This document shows, piece after piece, positions 1-11,631 of a DNA stretch of 64,000 nt (positions are counted from its first letter, which is position 1; the number at the start of each line of letters is the position of its first letter). This stretch comes from Zymoseptoria tritici IPO323. Its lineage: Eukaryota > Ascomycota > Dothideomycetes > Mycosphaerellales > Mycosphaerellaceae. The stretch lies in assembly GCF_000219625.1 (NCBI RefSeq), contig NC_018217.1, positions 806,001-870,000 of the forward strand. Direction: 5' to 3'. The notes beneath the pieces were generated by a model that did no database searches, was not told the DNA's origin, and saw only the letters and a list, made by a program, of their open reading frames with translations. The position numbers and the translations under genes are program-made.

Positions 1-900
1 AGAAAAGCTGAATCAGCGTACGGATCGATCAAGCCGGGTACCTGGAAACGTGGTCGGGATTGCCCCGTGTCAGCTCGTGGCCTCACGTATAGCTCAGACG
101 CTAGCAGTCTGATGCGACGATGCAGGCTGATGTGGTTGGTGTGAAAAATCTCAGAGACTTGCTTCGCCTCGGCCGCAGCAAAGTCAAACGACCGATGCCC
201 TGCACTCCATAGAATAAGCGAAGTGATATGCTGGCTCGTAGGTCGGCAGCGGAGAATGCACGACTTCAAGGGCGAGAGAGAATGCTGCGCGGCGTTGCAA
301 GAGTTTCTTCCCATGTATTACTGGACTGTAGCGTCACAAAGCTTCTCCGTTCCGATCAATTGCGCACATCTGCGTATGATGTCCGCAATGCAATGTCAGC
401 GATGTCATGGAATAGCCCATCTCAGGCAGTCTCGCCAGACCGCCGATAGGCTCGAGGGTCTCGACCGGGGAGTGAGTCGACCACTTCCTCGCGGCGTCTT
501 TCAAACCCTTGACTATCTTGTCAAGGCACCATACTACCGCGGTCAACGAAATGATTTCCGAGATTCCTGATGGCATAAGGCGAAGCATACTGACCGCCTC
601 TGCAATGAGAAGGGACTGGCAACCTCTGAAGCCATCGGACCTGCGACTTCAGCTTTGCCCATGCCGGCGGTCCTCTGCAGGTATCAAACGACCAGCAAAG
701 GCCGAGACAATGGACTTAAAGTATACTTCCTGTGCTTCCACGTGGACGAGCCTCTTAAGCCACCACCATGCCGGGCATGGTCTGATCTCCATCAGCGCCT
801 CCGATGGCGGCGACGAAACATAGCTGACACTTTTGTGGCAACCAACTCATGTCGTCCTTCCAATGAGGTCTGTCTGTGCATCTTTGCTGTGGTGATGTTG
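1..900. other. gene-poor left edge
   Basis: No gene could be recognised. Short open frames exist on both strands but none shows a family motif, a signal peptide or consistent introns. CA and TG dinucleotides are normal here, so this stretch is not RIP-mutated, unlike the nest that follows. It is most simply read as host flank of the transposon island. Confidence 0.4.
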
Positions 901-959
901 ATAGCACGGCGGAGGTCAAAATTTCCAAGGACGAAAGACAAGTTTCGTGCCTGAAGAAT

Positions 960-1558
960 TCACGCTAGACCTACAGTGCGGACAGAGCGATGACGCCGAC
1001 GGCATGGTTCCTGATGAGACCCAGTCGCGGTTGATCTGGTCGGCGATGTGACGGATCAGTCGCTTCTCCATGTTTTGCTGCGGTCCTTCGAGGTCACAGA
1101 GCTTTTGGTAGTGCCGGGCGATGTCGATGTCGTCCATGCAGCCATCGGTGTACTGGCACAGCGTGCCGGACGCCAGATCGATCATGGCCAGCTTCTCTCA
1201 ATCGCCAGTCTCCATAGCGCTACCTGTAGATTCAGAGAAAGACGGGTGGTGCCGGCTGGTGAGAGCCAAGTCATCCCAGGAGTCGAGGCCGCGCCACAGC
1301 TTAAAGGTGGTGATGTTCAGACGCACGTCGTAGTAGCCATCAGCAGTGATGGAGGTGATGATAGCTTCATCGGCTTGGACCTAATTGACCAGGCACAGGA
1401 GTGCCATACCAGCTGCGACCCAGTACACGCGCCCAGAACGTAGAGTTGACAGATTTGTATTGCTGCCGGTAGAGAAAGTAGTCTGTTGCGAGATATGTCA
1501 CAATGAAGAGAGTGATTGTTGTTTTTCTGGATCTGCGGTCGAGTGGTCCTCCGGGCAT
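960..1558 (-). pseudogene. decayed gene for an unknown membrane-anchored protein
   Basis: On the minus strand the first frame begins near 1558 with a basic stretch and a hydrophobic segment (TTITLFIVTYLATDY), like a signal anchor. A second frame, from about 1380 down to 960, stays open for about 140 codons apart from one TGA (1204-1206 region) and contains segments rich in acidic residues (GCMDDIDIARHYQKL; RLIRHIADQINRDW). The two frames could be joined by an intron ending at the AATTAG near 1381, but I could not find a donor that keeps the frame. One stop (VN-TAG-VQAD) is a plausible CAG to TAG RIP-type change, the other is not. No family was recognised. It lies just outside the left end of the nest, so RIP leakage from the repeats could have damaged it. 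It may also be a live gene with introns I resolved wrongly. Confidence 0.35.
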
Positions 1559-1738
1559 GATGGCGGCGGTGGAAAGGCGACGGCCTTCCTTTCGATGCTT
1601 TTCAATGTTTTATTGATTTGGGATGGAGAGAGGAAGGATTGGAAGCCTTGGAGATATGAGTTGTTTTCTCCGCAATGCAAGTCGTGCTAGCGGGAGAGCA
1701 ATACGAGATCCGCCTGTGATGCTGCCGATTGAGGCCTA

Positions 1739-1785
1739 TTCTCATTCCTGAAAGGGTCGGGACGCCAAGACTTCTATAAACCCTA
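1739..1785 (+). repeat. left terminal inverted repeat of the mariner-like element
   Basis: It starts TTCTCATTCCTGAAAGGGTC directly after a TA at 1737-1738. It matches the reverse complement of 21330-21376 at 45 of 47 positions; both differences are transitions (C/T), as RIP would cause. Confidence 0.88.
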
Positions 1786-1967
1786 AAATCCAATACTTTC
1801 AAGAGGTTACTAACATCACTTCTGCATCTACCACACTATCCATACACGACCTATTATTATTAGCGATACCACAATCGAAAGCTCTTATCGCAACGAGCAT
1901 ACTAAACTAACATTCGTTAAATTCGGCTAACCCGTTCTTAAGCTATCGCCGTCGCCGCTCTACACTA

Positions 1968-3808
1968 TGCCTCCCCTTATTGTTTGTTTGTTTGTTTGTT
2001 TGTTTGTTCCATTTACGTCCTTTCGGAGTCTACGACTATGTAGGACGGCCTTGCAAGCAAGGTAGTAGATCTATTTACAATTAAATTCTTTCGGTATTCT
2101 TTAACCTTAGGGGAAACCCCGTGCCTAAGGCAGGACCTACAAGTAGAATCTGCCGAAGGACTTTAAAACAGCGCAAGACAAAGGAAATCAAACGAGTGTC
2201 GTTGTCTACAGCCGGGGCTACAGAATTTTCGCGCTAAGCTTTTTGCAGAATTTTTAGCGGATCCTTCCGCTTCGCACGCACGCTACAAATTTAAATGCAA
2301 AAGCAGTGCAAAAGCAGCTGTCTAACTCGCTGTCTTCTCTTGTCCTTAATATGCCTTTGTAGAACTGTATGCCGCTTCTAAACGTATACAGCTACGTAGG
2401 TTAATCGCAGAGTTGTAGATTCTACCGAGTTCTAGCTCTTTAAAGTGCATATATGCTTCCTTTTAAGGGCAACGACGTCTCTACTAGAGAAGGGATATGC
2501 GATTTCGATTCGGATTTCGAGGAGGTACGCGTATAGGACAGAGTGGACTACCTCTTCTTCTTCTTCTTCTTCTTGTTCGTAGCGTAAAGAGCTATTCGTT
2601 CGAATCGTGCTGTTATTCTGTAGCTTGTGTTTCGAGGCGGATTTCGAGAAGGATTTCGGGCGGATTTCGAGAGGTTTTCGAAGAGGTTTCTTCCAAACTG
2701 TCTTGGTTTCCCTTCCGAGGAAGGTACTTACGACGGCCACCGCGTGAAGGTGCAGTCTGTTCGGCCGTCTATGCCTCCCCTTAGTAAACAAGACGAAAGC
2801 CTTATTTAACACTGCCTTTACGACCGCTAGGCCTATCTAGACATCGTCGACCTACTTGTGTACGACAATAGGGGCTCTCGCACCGCTATATACGTCCGCA
2901 TTAGGAGATTTAGAGACATTAATACCGTCTTTCTACGTACTAGAGGCCGACCGCGATCGATTCTACTACACTATAGGGACTTCCTTCTACAAACCCTTAC
3001 TAAACGCTCTACCTACTAGTATAAGGAGTTATAAGAGATACTGCTCGACTACTTCTTACTAGAAGTCGGTATAAACATAATTAATACCTGCCTTTATAGT
3101 AAGGATTTTACTAACAAGCTCGTTGTAAGGACTACTTTATAACGCAATAACCTCGCGAGGGCCCTCTTCGAGGCGTAGGTATAAGAGCTAAGGGCTAACT
3201 AGATTATATATATTAATAAGACATATGCGAGTAATAAACTAGCGCTAAGAAGAAGGGGATAGTTACTAAAGGGGTTTCTAGCTAGAGATAAACAACACCT
3301 CTACTATATATAGAGATACAGCATTCTTCTAGCCTATACTATTAATAGATACATACCTAGCGTACTTATTAAGGAAGGCAGTGTTAAGAGCGAGGATTTT
3401 ATCTTATAGATACAAGTAGAAGTGCTACCTCGTTATACACCGTTTCTAGGGCCTCGTTTAGTAATTATTATAGATAACTGCTTAACACACGACCGGCTAG
3501 TTGTTAAGTAGCTCTACACTAAATAAGGCGTAAGGCTTATGTTCCTTCCGCCCTATTTACTAGACTATAACCCTATTAAGAAGACCTTCTACCTTCTAAA
3601 GCACTAGATACGTAGACACTAGAATATAATGCCTAAATATAGGCTCGGTAAGGATTAGTAGTCGGAGTTTAAGGAGTTTATAAGGCTAGCATATAAGCAA
3701 TAGAGCGTAAAAATCGACTATATAAAGCTCTTTAAAGCTTGCTATATTCTTAAGCAGCTATATAAGGCTACAACTTTCTAACCTACCGACCGATTCCTAT
3801 TATCGTAG
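1968..3808 (+). pseudogene. RIP-degraded DDE_3/mariner-type transposase
   Basis: This was the transposase that cut and pasted the element. The start ATG (MPPLSK...) occurs twice, at 1968 and 2771, because a LINE-type element landed just after it and duplicated 15 bp. From 2771 one frame runs to about 3808, broken only by TAG/TAA. Recognisable parts are an N-terminal helix-turn-helix region ending in a GRPR-like basic hook (near 2960), the second catalytic Asp in VIIIDN (about 3461-3478) and the third block FLPPYLLDYNP (about 3543-3575), which match the IS630/Tc1-mariner DDE_3 family. In the copy as it stands the protein cannot be made. Family assignment is firm; the exact C-terminus is not, because the TAG at 3806 may itself be a RIP stop. 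Confidence 0.85.
1980..2768 (-). mobile_element. non-autonomous LINE-dependent element, copy A
   Basis: The insertion is about 790 bp, flanked by direct repeats CTATGCCTCCCCTTA (1965-1979 and 2769-2783). Its 3' end (lower coordinates, minus orientation) carries a (CAAA)n tail directly against the left duplication, the hallmark of target-primed reverse transcription. The roughly 150 bases next to the tail resemble the 3' end of the LINE at 6168-10795; the rest does not. Its 5' half encodes Ser/Lys/Arg-rich, 12-bp-periodic sequence. It interrupts the mariner transposase after its fourth codon. Copies B (10796-11631) and C (13507-14323) belong to the same family. Confidence 0.82.
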
Positions 3809-4770
3809 GCTTATTCGAAAGCCCGCATCTCCCTCTCGGAGCCCTATATACTTACCTATTTTTTATGTGTCTTAGTTGTTACGATATCGTCGGTTAAAGT
3901 AATAGTAGTAATTTTAAGAATTTGCGAATCGTTATAAATTTAAGGCTAAAGCCCCGGAATCTTATCCCCGCGGAGAAATTTACTAGCGCCGGATATACCC
4001 GATTACCTCTTTGCATACGATTCGCGCACTAAAGTATATATTTATCGACAGCATTAGATTGCGTATCTGTTAGAAGAGTAGTTAAGCTGCTGTTTAAAAA
4101 AACAATTACTCTGTTTAACCGCGTAGTCGTTACGTAACAATTAAGCGCGTAGTTTTAGTATAGATTCTCGAAGCTATTAAAAGTTTAAGGATCCTTAAAT
4201 TCTAAGAACTCCGGCGTCGTCGCTTCGTAGAAAACTTCTATAATTGTTACTCGATAGCTACTACCCCTACGACACTCGTTCTTTTTTTATATAAGAGCTC
4301 GTACGCCGAATTAAGCGTAGAAGTTAAGTTTGTAGAAATTAATAGTATATTCGTCGTAGTGTCGTCCGTAAAACATTTCTAAATAACGCCGAGATAGAGA
4401 GGTAGGGATTGCGCGCTAGCGTCGGATTAGACTCCGACTAGCGGCGGTAGTATTTTTAAATGTTTATGTCTACACCGCGCATTAACAACAATACCGGACT
4501 ATTAAAAGGCATATATAGGTGTATGTAGCTTAATCTGCGGTTTAATATAAAAAAACAACTAGCTCGCGGCGGTATATAGTTGTTAAGATACGAGGTACGG
4601 CGTAGAATTTCGAATCTACGAGGGGGACTTCTTATCGCACCGGCTAGATTCTAAAACTTTAGAACGACTATAACTCCTTTATACGACGATAACACGACAG
4701 CTAGGTAACATATTAACACTATTTCTTTACGAGGCGTAAGAGGCATTATTAAGGAAAGATAGTCTTTAAT
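3809..4770. other. RIP-mutated interior of the mariner-like element, no recognised gene
   Basis: The sequence is TA-rich and CA/TG-poor with stops in all frames. It lies between the transposase and the convergent passenger gene, so it should hold the two 3' untranslated regions. I see no family motif. Confidence 0.4.
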
Positions 4771-4771
4771 A

Positions 4772-5146
4772 CTAACGAAATCGACCGGCTAGTTGTTAAG
4801 AGCTAGCCTCTAAGGGTTGCGCTAAAATAACGATCTATCTATATCTATTCCGTACGCTCGAACGCTCGAATTCGTAAGTAACAACACTACTATTAACGAG
4901 CTCTACACCTTACTCGCTGTTATTACTACTATTATCTATGCTCTTAAGGAAGGCCTTAATGTTCTTCTTCGACTATAGGGCACGTCGGACGCTAGTCTAA
5001 GGCACATACTTAGCTAGCTTAGCGTCCGGCTCGCGCTTTACTATGCCTATGTTCTAGAAGTCGCTAGTAAGTACGATTGCGGCGTCCGTTAACGCCGCCG
5101 CTATAACATCGTACTTACGTACGAGCTATTTGTAGTACGCGGACAC
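4772..5146 (-). pseudogene. 3' part of the mariner element's passenger gene
   Basis: When the Gypsy element and one copy of its GACAC duplication are removed, the minus-strand frame that enters the insertion at 19337 leaves it at 5146 in the same frame and continues for about 120 codons, interrupted only by TAG/TAA that could be CAG/CAA. Readable stretches include KYDVIAAALTDAAIVLTSDF and VKREPDAKLAKY. The probable end is near 4772, but RIP stops make this uncertain. No family was recognised. See the 5' part at 19337-21150. Confidence 0.6.
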
Positions 5147-5361
5147 TGTAAAGGGTGCAGTTAAGAATAGAGTAGCAGTATGAATCACTTCAGAACAGAC
5201 TCGATTCGATACTCTCTCGGAAGGAGGAGATTCTACGTATCCTTATACTACAGGCGCAATCTGGCTTAAACGAGCTTAAAAGGCCCTAGTAGGGGTGCAT
5301 ATGCTGCTAGGGCAGGGGATTAGATGCCGATTGTCGGTATTCGGCGGAGGCAGATGTAACA
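5147..5361 (-). repeat. 3' LTR of the Gypsy element
   Basis: 215 bp running TGTAAAGGG to GATGTAACA. It differs from the other LTR by scattered transitions (for example TG against TA), consistent with RIP after insertion. A G-rich stretch lies next to its inner end. Confidence 0.9.
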
Positions 5362-5376
5362 TAGCCCCCCTCCTTG
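5362..5376 (-). promoter_or_regulatory. polypurine tract of the Gypsy element
   Basis: Read on the minus strand this is AAGGAGGGGGGCTA directly before the 3' LTR. A purine run at this position primes plus-strand DNA synthesis in LTR retroelements. Confidence 0.7.
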
Positions 5377-5639
5377 CGTAGAGCGTCGCGCTCTAAACGG
5401 TTTTACCTCGAGTGAATTCTTTTTGGTGTTTGCCAAGTTTAATAGCCTAAGGCCTTAATTAGGGTCTACTACGGCTTTAAAACCTAGGCTCGGATCCCTC
5501 GAGTTCTTCTCTTCTTTAACAACCTTGTGTAGACTTAGTAAGTGTAACTTAATCCTATCCGATAGCTAAACAGGTCTAAAAGTGCCCCCCTAAGGGGCAT
5601 TTGTAGCCTGTATAGTACTAACGTAGCGTTTAGTTCCCT

Positions 5640-6151
5640 TCTAGCCCTATTTTCTACCGGACGACCTCGAATTTCATCGAAAAACCGCTATTCTTACTAA
5701 ACGACCCTATCCGCGACCGAACGAGCCTATTATAACGCAACCCGCCTCTATTGCAACCTAACGCAAGCAATTCGCCGCTAACGGCATCTTTAAGGGCAAT
5801 CCGTGCGTTAACTGCCTTAACAAGCCCTTAAACAAGGCCGATTTGGCCTAGTTCTGCCTCTTTGCGCGCGAATCGCTGGACAAGTAGGCAACTAATAATA
5901 AGGACGAATATTACCTAAAGTGTTACAATTGCTCTAACCGCGATTGTTTCTAGGTATGTACACATAGGGTTAAAAGGGGGCTTTTAGGGGCTAATGTAGT
6001 TAAAAGATGCCGGAACTAGTTAAAGGCAACATTACGAGGGCTAATAAGCTCCGCAGGGCCGCTATTGCCGCTAATAGTACCGGAGCAATAGCTGCGGCGG
6101 CTTGTTCGGCCTATAAGGCGGTCTACGTGCGTATTAAGGGGTATATGTAGT
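5640..6151 (+). pseudogene. opposite-strand gene inside the Gypsy element, Cys-rich 5' part
   Basis: On the plus strand, against the direction of pol, a frame stays open for about 130 codons apart from TAG/TAA of RIP type. It contains a Cys pattern suggestive of zinc binding: CVNC, then a single C in FCLF, then CYNCSNRDC. It lies between the end of pol and the polypurine tract, the place where retroviruses carry env, but in the opposite orientation. A related-looking segment resumes after the LINE chimera, at 12595-13023. I do not recognise a family. It could be an extra gene of the retroelement, or a fragment of another repeat captured inside it. Confidence 0.5.
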
Positions 6152-6378
6152 TAGTTCGGGTCTGTTTGTTTGTTTGTTTGTTTGTTTGTTCCATTTACGT
6201 CCTGTATGAGTCTATGACTATGTAGGACGGCTGTCTCGCGACAGCAGTCTATCTATGTACAATCGTTGTTCTCTCGTATCTCTTAACCTTAGGGAAAGAC
6301 CCGTGCCTAGGATAGTAGCAAGCTAGTATCGAAGGACTTTAAAGAAAGACAAATAAGGAAAAGTAAAAGGAGTGTAGG

Positions 6379-9300
6379 CTAGACGGTCTCGTCTTCGCCT
6401 CTTGCTAGGTGCCAGGACCTAGAAGCAATCTTTGTATCCGAGAGAAAGGTAGTAAGGTGTTTCCGGAGTTCCTTATCTTCTACTATTTCTAGCAGAGATT
6501 GTGCTTGTCGTAGCGGTAGTGGCCTAAATACATCGTAGATAGGGCAGCTACATACGAGGTGTTCTGCTGTTTCTCGTCGTCCGCAAGGGCAGTCTGGCGT
6601 CGTTGCGTGTCTAAAGCGATAGAGATAGGACTTTAGGTATCCGTGTCCTAATAGGATAGTATAGAAGGCACTAGTTAAAGCACGTCTTCCTCCTATTCTA
6701 TGTTTTCCTGGCGAGCTCCATGGAAATCGACTAAGGTAGCTATTTGTATTCCTAGGTACCTTATTGATCTCCCGTTGTCTTGCTATTTCGTATCGGGTTT
6801 TCCAGACGCTAAAGAGATCGTCTTTTGCGTAGTTAGCCCTCTCGTGTTCTACGAAATGCTTGTATTGTCGGAGTCGATAACAGAGTAGTTGTATCTGTGT
6901 TCTCTGTCGTTTTTGCGGAAGTATCTCTCTCGAGTCCTCGTGTTGGACTTCTCGCGTATCCGAAGGCGCGCTTTGGATAGCAAGTCTTACGGGGTGGTTT
7001 TCGGGTAGCTTTGCTGCGCGTAGAGAGTATAAAATTGACTGTCTCTCTAGGCGTAGATCCGGGGGGAAGAGATTTGACTCTACTTCGGACGGGACGTTTA
7101 GGGCGGTACGGAAAACGCCTAGGATCTTCCTACAAGCTTTACTTTGTAGAGATACTAGAGGTTTTATGCTCTTTTTCGACCGCTACCAAACCGGGGCCCC
7201 GTAGTCTGCAATTGTAGTAACGCAGGCTAGGTAGATCTTTCTTAACGATATAGAAGATAGACCGCGTTCGGTATTTGCTAGTCTTTCTAATCGATAGAAT
7301 GCCGCTTGTGCTTAAGCCGATCTTATTGCAATGTGCTCCTTAAAGGTAAGACCGGCGTCTAGCCAAATCCCAAGCTACCTTATCGCTTTCTTTGCCGGGC
7401 GAACAATATCGCCGTTTGGAAGAATTACCGGGCAATCGGACCCTTTCCCTTTCGAGAAGTGTACTAGGTCTGTCTTTGCTAGGTCGAAAGCAATCGAGTT
7501 CTTCTTTCCTAGGTCTATTAGCCTTCTTGCCTTACGTTCTAGTACCTTAGAGTTCTTCTTAAGGGACGTAGACGAGGTAGATAGTCTAATGTCGTCGACG
7601 TAGGAACTAGGAGTAACTCCTTGTAGCGAGAAGAATATGTCGCGCGTATAGATAAGAAAGAGGATAGGAGACATCGGGCTGCCTTGCGGAACGCCGATCT
7701 CTACGTCCTGGAATTCCTGTATCTGTCCGTCGAATGCTATTCGTAGGCGTCTATTGCTTATAAACGACTAAACCTAACGTATAAGGCTGTGCGGAAGCCT
7801 TAACTAGATTATTATTCTTAACAGTCGGTTCTTTGCAACGTAGTCGTATGCTCCTCTTACGTCGAGGAAGATAACCGAAGTCTTCTTTTTCTTTCTTCGA
7901 TTCTCCTCGATTTCGTTCGTTAAGAGAAGCACCGTATCGATAGCCGATTTCTTCTTTCGCCCTCCTAACTACGAGTCGTGTAGAAGGGGCTTCGTCTCTG
8001 CGATAATCCCTAGGCGTTTTGCGAGTATTCTCTCGCTAATCTTGCCGAGACAGTTTAGGAGAGAGATAACTTGGTAGGCCTTAGGGACCGAATAGTCTGG
8101 CTTTCCCGGCTTTGCTAGAACTACGCCTGTCGCAACTTTCCAGCATCGGGGGTAGTGTCCTTCGTCGAGTAGCCTACTGTATATACGTAGAAAGGTAATA
8201 GGAATAGCGCCGTACGCTTTACTAATAATAGCTTGCGTAATACCGTCTGGGCCCGGCGTTTTTCCTTTTACTATCTTCGTACTACAGGCGGCAGCGAGTT
8301 CCTCTTCGGTTAGCGTAGTCTAGCCCTAATCCCCGGCTGTATACGCTTCCTAACGGCTAGGCAGAGGTTCCTCGGCAGGAGGGCGCGGAAATAAGGCTTC
8401 GGAGAAGGCCTTACATTTCCCCTCGAAAGAATCTTCGTTGTTTATCGTAGGTATCTGTCTTCGGCTGCTATTCCTAGTATAGGACATAGCTTTAAAGATA
8501 GATTTCGAGTCTTCTTTTTCGAGGAAAGCGTTCTAGTAGTTCTTCTTAGCTGTTTTAATAGCTTGGAAGTACTCGTTTCTCGCTTTCGTGTACGCCTCTT
8601 TCTCGTTAAGCGTCGGCGTACGTCCGTCGGTAAAGGTCTGTCTATATGTTCTAGACATTGTACGGCGTAGCGTGCGTAGCTCTCTATTCCACCAAGGTTT
8701 TGCGCAGGCGTGTACTACTTTCTCTGGGATTGCTCCCCGCATCGATTCGGTAATACACGAGGTAAAGGAGTCTGCGATGTCGTCGAGGGAGTTCGTATAG
8801 TTAATAGACGTCGCCTTGCTTATTAGGAGATCTGTAAACAGTTCCCAATCCGCGGAAGCTATATCTAGAACTACTTTCTTCTGTTGGGCTCGATCTTGCG
8901 CGCTAATAAGGTCTATAGATATAGCCTTATAGTCTGAGCCTGTCGGAATCGTTCTCTAGTCGATTTCTTTCGTAGATAAGGATCCTCTTGTAAACGTAAG
9001 GTCTAGGACCGACTCTGCGTCTAGGTGCGGCCTATAGAAGGTCCCGACACCTATCGTATTACGTAGAGTAAAGCCCTAGTCTTCTATCCACTCTATAAAT
9101 TCGCGGGCGCTAGTAGTATCCTTTCCCCTCGGATCCTAGGACGGGTGTCTAAGGTTAAAGTCTCCTACTAGTAGAGTGTTTGGAAGGAACGTGTTGCGTA
9201 GAGAGTAGAGGATTCTCTCTATTGTTCGTCGGTTTCGCGGGTTCTCGGTATCCCGAAGGTCTTTCTCGTTGTAGAGATTAACTATCTGGATCTTGTTGCC

Positions 9301-9624
9301 CTTCTTGTCTGAAATAACAAAGGAAAGTATGTCGCTGTCGTCTAATAAAATAGGAGAGATATTGACGTTAAGTCTTGTGCTAATATATAGCATTGTTCTT
9401 AGCCGGATCGTCGAATCCGTAGTCGTTGGGAATAGCTGGTTGTATTCCCGGTGTGCGATAGATCTCGTCTCTTTGTAGCCTGTTATCGGGTCTTCTATAG
9501 TCCACGGTTCCTGGACTAGTAGAAGGTCGGCTTTCTGCTTAACCGCGACGTCTAAGGTAGACTCTGTAGCCTCGATAGAACGGTTAAGATTGACGTGGAA
9601 AATCCGTAGAGAGTGTTCTAACAT
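6379..9624 (-). pseudogene. LINE ORF2: endonuclease and reverse transcriptase
   Basis: ORF2 would nick the target DNA and copy the element's RNA from the nick. The first 160 codons (from 9624) are intact and contain VQEPW and VGDFNLRHP, motifs of the endonuclease/exonuclease/phosphatase fold. The reverse transcriptase follows: SPILFLIYTRD near 7660 and the catalytic YVDD near 7590. Near 6560 a CPCG...ETAEHLVCSCP stretch gives the C-terminal Cys/His motif typical of these LINEs. The frame is broken by scattered TAG codons. The start overlaps ORF1's stop by 7 nt (ATGTTAG), as expected for coupled translation. Confidence 0.85.
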
Positions 9625-10787
9625 GTAGAACGTTCTAGGGGCCTCCCTTTCTGTTGTATACGATCCTTCGCCTTCTCGACTCTTAGGCTGTCCGCGCCTA
9701 CGTATAGACGGTTTTGAATAGCCCTTTTTGCCTCCTCCTCGGTAGCAAAACCTACTAGAACTGTCGCCCTAGTAAGAGTCCTTCTTCTCTTTTCGTTTGT
9801 TAGCCAAATCGGGGTGCCTGCGAGTTTAAGACCTCTATTAAAGGTCTCAATTTCTCGTTGAATGTCCTGTAGGCCCGTTAGCGTATTAAAGTTCGCGGTC
9901 GAGACGCCGTAGACTACGACCTTGTGCCAGAGAGAGTCCTCTATTACCCGTGCCTCGCCTACGATATCGGTAACCTTAGTAAGGCTATTAATCGTTCGTT
10001 GGCGGGCTTTCTCTGTTGCAAAGTTTAGGACGATGTTGCCCCGAAATAATTTCTTTATCGCAAGGATAGCTAGCTCTTGGTCTTCGCCTTTAAGAGCGTC
10101 GTTAATTTTGTCTCGGGTTGCGATCTAGTCGAGTTCCTTCTCTTTATCCTTTAGTACAAGGATAAGAGGCATCGGTTCTGCTTGTTCTTTCGGCTTGCTA
10201 GCCCTCCGGGAGACGGTCGTCCACTGTTGTTGTTGTTGTTGTTGTTGTTGTTGTGTTGTCTTTGTTGTCGAGGAGGTAGAGGTAGAGGTAGCGGATCCGC
10301 TGTCTCCCTTAACAACGTCTGCGAAAGTAGGCTTCTTCGCTTGTGCTGCTAGTTTCTTTGTTGTTATTTCTAGGTTCGAGACTTGCTTTGCGAGGATTTA
10401 GGACGTTGTCCTAAAGTCTGTATGCTCGGTAAAGTGCCGAAAGACTTCGAGAAGGTCGAGAACCCGGGTTTGTTCTCCTGGAAACCCGACTAGTTCCCCC
10501 GCCGCTTCGACTAGTAGCTGTCGGGCTTGTAGGATCTTCTCGTTCGCGGGCGTGTAAGAGAGTGTTTGTTTCTTTCCGAGAGAAGGGCTACGAGTCGGGG
10601 AGATACTAAATTCGAAGGGGTTTTGCCTTTTCCTAGGTATAAAAGGAATGCCGGTTCTTTTTAGTAGTTCCTCCTGCAACGGCAGGGTTTTAAGAGACTC
10701 AAACGTAACTTCCTCGTCCCCTCTAGCCGTAGCTTTTAGAGTCTAAGGGGCTGAGCTTGCGTCTGTCATTTCCGTCTCGGTAGACAT
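9618..10787 (-). pseudogene. LINE ORF1: gag-like RNA-binding protein
   Basis: About 390 codons from the ATG at 10787 to the TAG at 9618-9620, with three or so internal TAG codons (for example near 10740 and 10397). It holds a Ser/Thr-rich linker and a run of about ten glutamines encoded by (TTG)n on the plus strand at 10220-10250. The C-terminal half (ATEKARQRTINSL, HKVVVYGVS) resembles ORF1 of fungal Tad-type LINEs, which coats the RNA. No CCHC knuckle was seen. Confidence 0.7.
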
Positions 10788-10795
10788 TGTCTTGT

Positions 10796-11631
10796 TGTTT
10801 GTTTGTTTGTTTGTTTGTTTGTTTGTTTGTTCCATTTACGTCCTTTCGGAGTCCAAGACTATGTAGGACGGCTTTGCCATAAAGGCAAAGCAGTAGATCT
10901 AGTTACAATCAGATTTTTCGGTATTCTTTGACCTTAGGGGAGACCCCGTGCCTAAGGCAATGCCAAAGGACTTCAAACGCGAGACAAAGGAAATCAAACG
11001 AGTGTTGCAGCCCAAGGCTGCAGAATTTTCGCGCCAAGCTTTTGCAGAATTTTCAGCGGATCCTTCCGCTTCGCACACACACACACGCTGCAAATTCGAA
11101 TGCAAAATTCGAATGCAAAGCAGCTGTCCAACTCGCTGTCTTCTCTTGTCCTCAATATGCCTTTGTGGAACTGCATCGCTTCCAAACGCATACAGCTACG
11201 CAGGTTGATCGCAGAGTTGTGGATTCCACCGACTGTTCCAGCTCTTTGAAGTGCATGTATGCTTCCTTTGAGGGTGACGAAGTCTCTAGAGAAGGGACAT
11301 GCGATTTCGGTTCGGATTTCGAGGAGGTGCGCGTATAGGGCAGAGTGGACTACTTCTTCTTCTTCTTCTTCTTCTTGTTTGTAGCGTTTGTAGCGTAGAG
11401 GGCGTTCGAATCGTGCTGTTGTTCTGTAGCTTGTATTTCGAGGTAGATTTCGAGGAGGATTTCGAGAAGGATTTCGAGAAAGATTTCGAGGCGGATTTCG
11501 AGAAGGATTTCGGGCGGATTTCGAGAGGTTTCGAGGAGGTTTCTTCCAGACTGTCTTGGTTTCCCTTCCGAGGAAGGTACTTACGACGGCCACCGCGTGA
11601 AGGTGCAGTCTGTTCGGCCGTCATTGTCTTG
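10796..11631 (-). mobile_element. non-autonomous LINE-dependent element, copy B
   Basis: About 830 bp, the best preserved of the three copies: CA and TG dinucleotides survive, unlike in copy A. In element orientation it starts ACAAGACAATG, the same leader that precedes the LINE's ORF1, encodes a 112-aa frame (11624-11286) rich in FSKS/SASK repeats and ending in an Arg run, and finishes with a 3' end and (CAAA)n tail like the LINE's. Sharing both ends suggests an internally replaced LINE derivative that uses the LINE's enzymes. It sits head to tail with the LINE. Confidence 0.72.

Larger units (their letters stand above)
6168..10795 (-). mobile_element. Tad-like LINE (non-LTR retrotransposon)
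   Basis: About 4.6 kb with two overlapping frames (ORF1 9618-10787, ORF2 6379-9624) and a (CAAA)n 3' tail at 6168-6190. ORF2 combines an apurinic endonuclease-like domain, a reverse transcriptase with YVDD, and a C-terminal CxC...H...C motif, the layout of the Tad1/I-type LINEs of fungi. RIP stops are present but fewer than in the surrounding Gypsy and mariner sequence, so this is one of the younger layers. No separate RNase H domain was recognised. Confidence 0.85.

Noticed and set aside
10217..10250. (TTG)n microsatellite as an independent repeat
   Set aside because: It encodes a glutamine run within LINE ORF1 on the minus strand.
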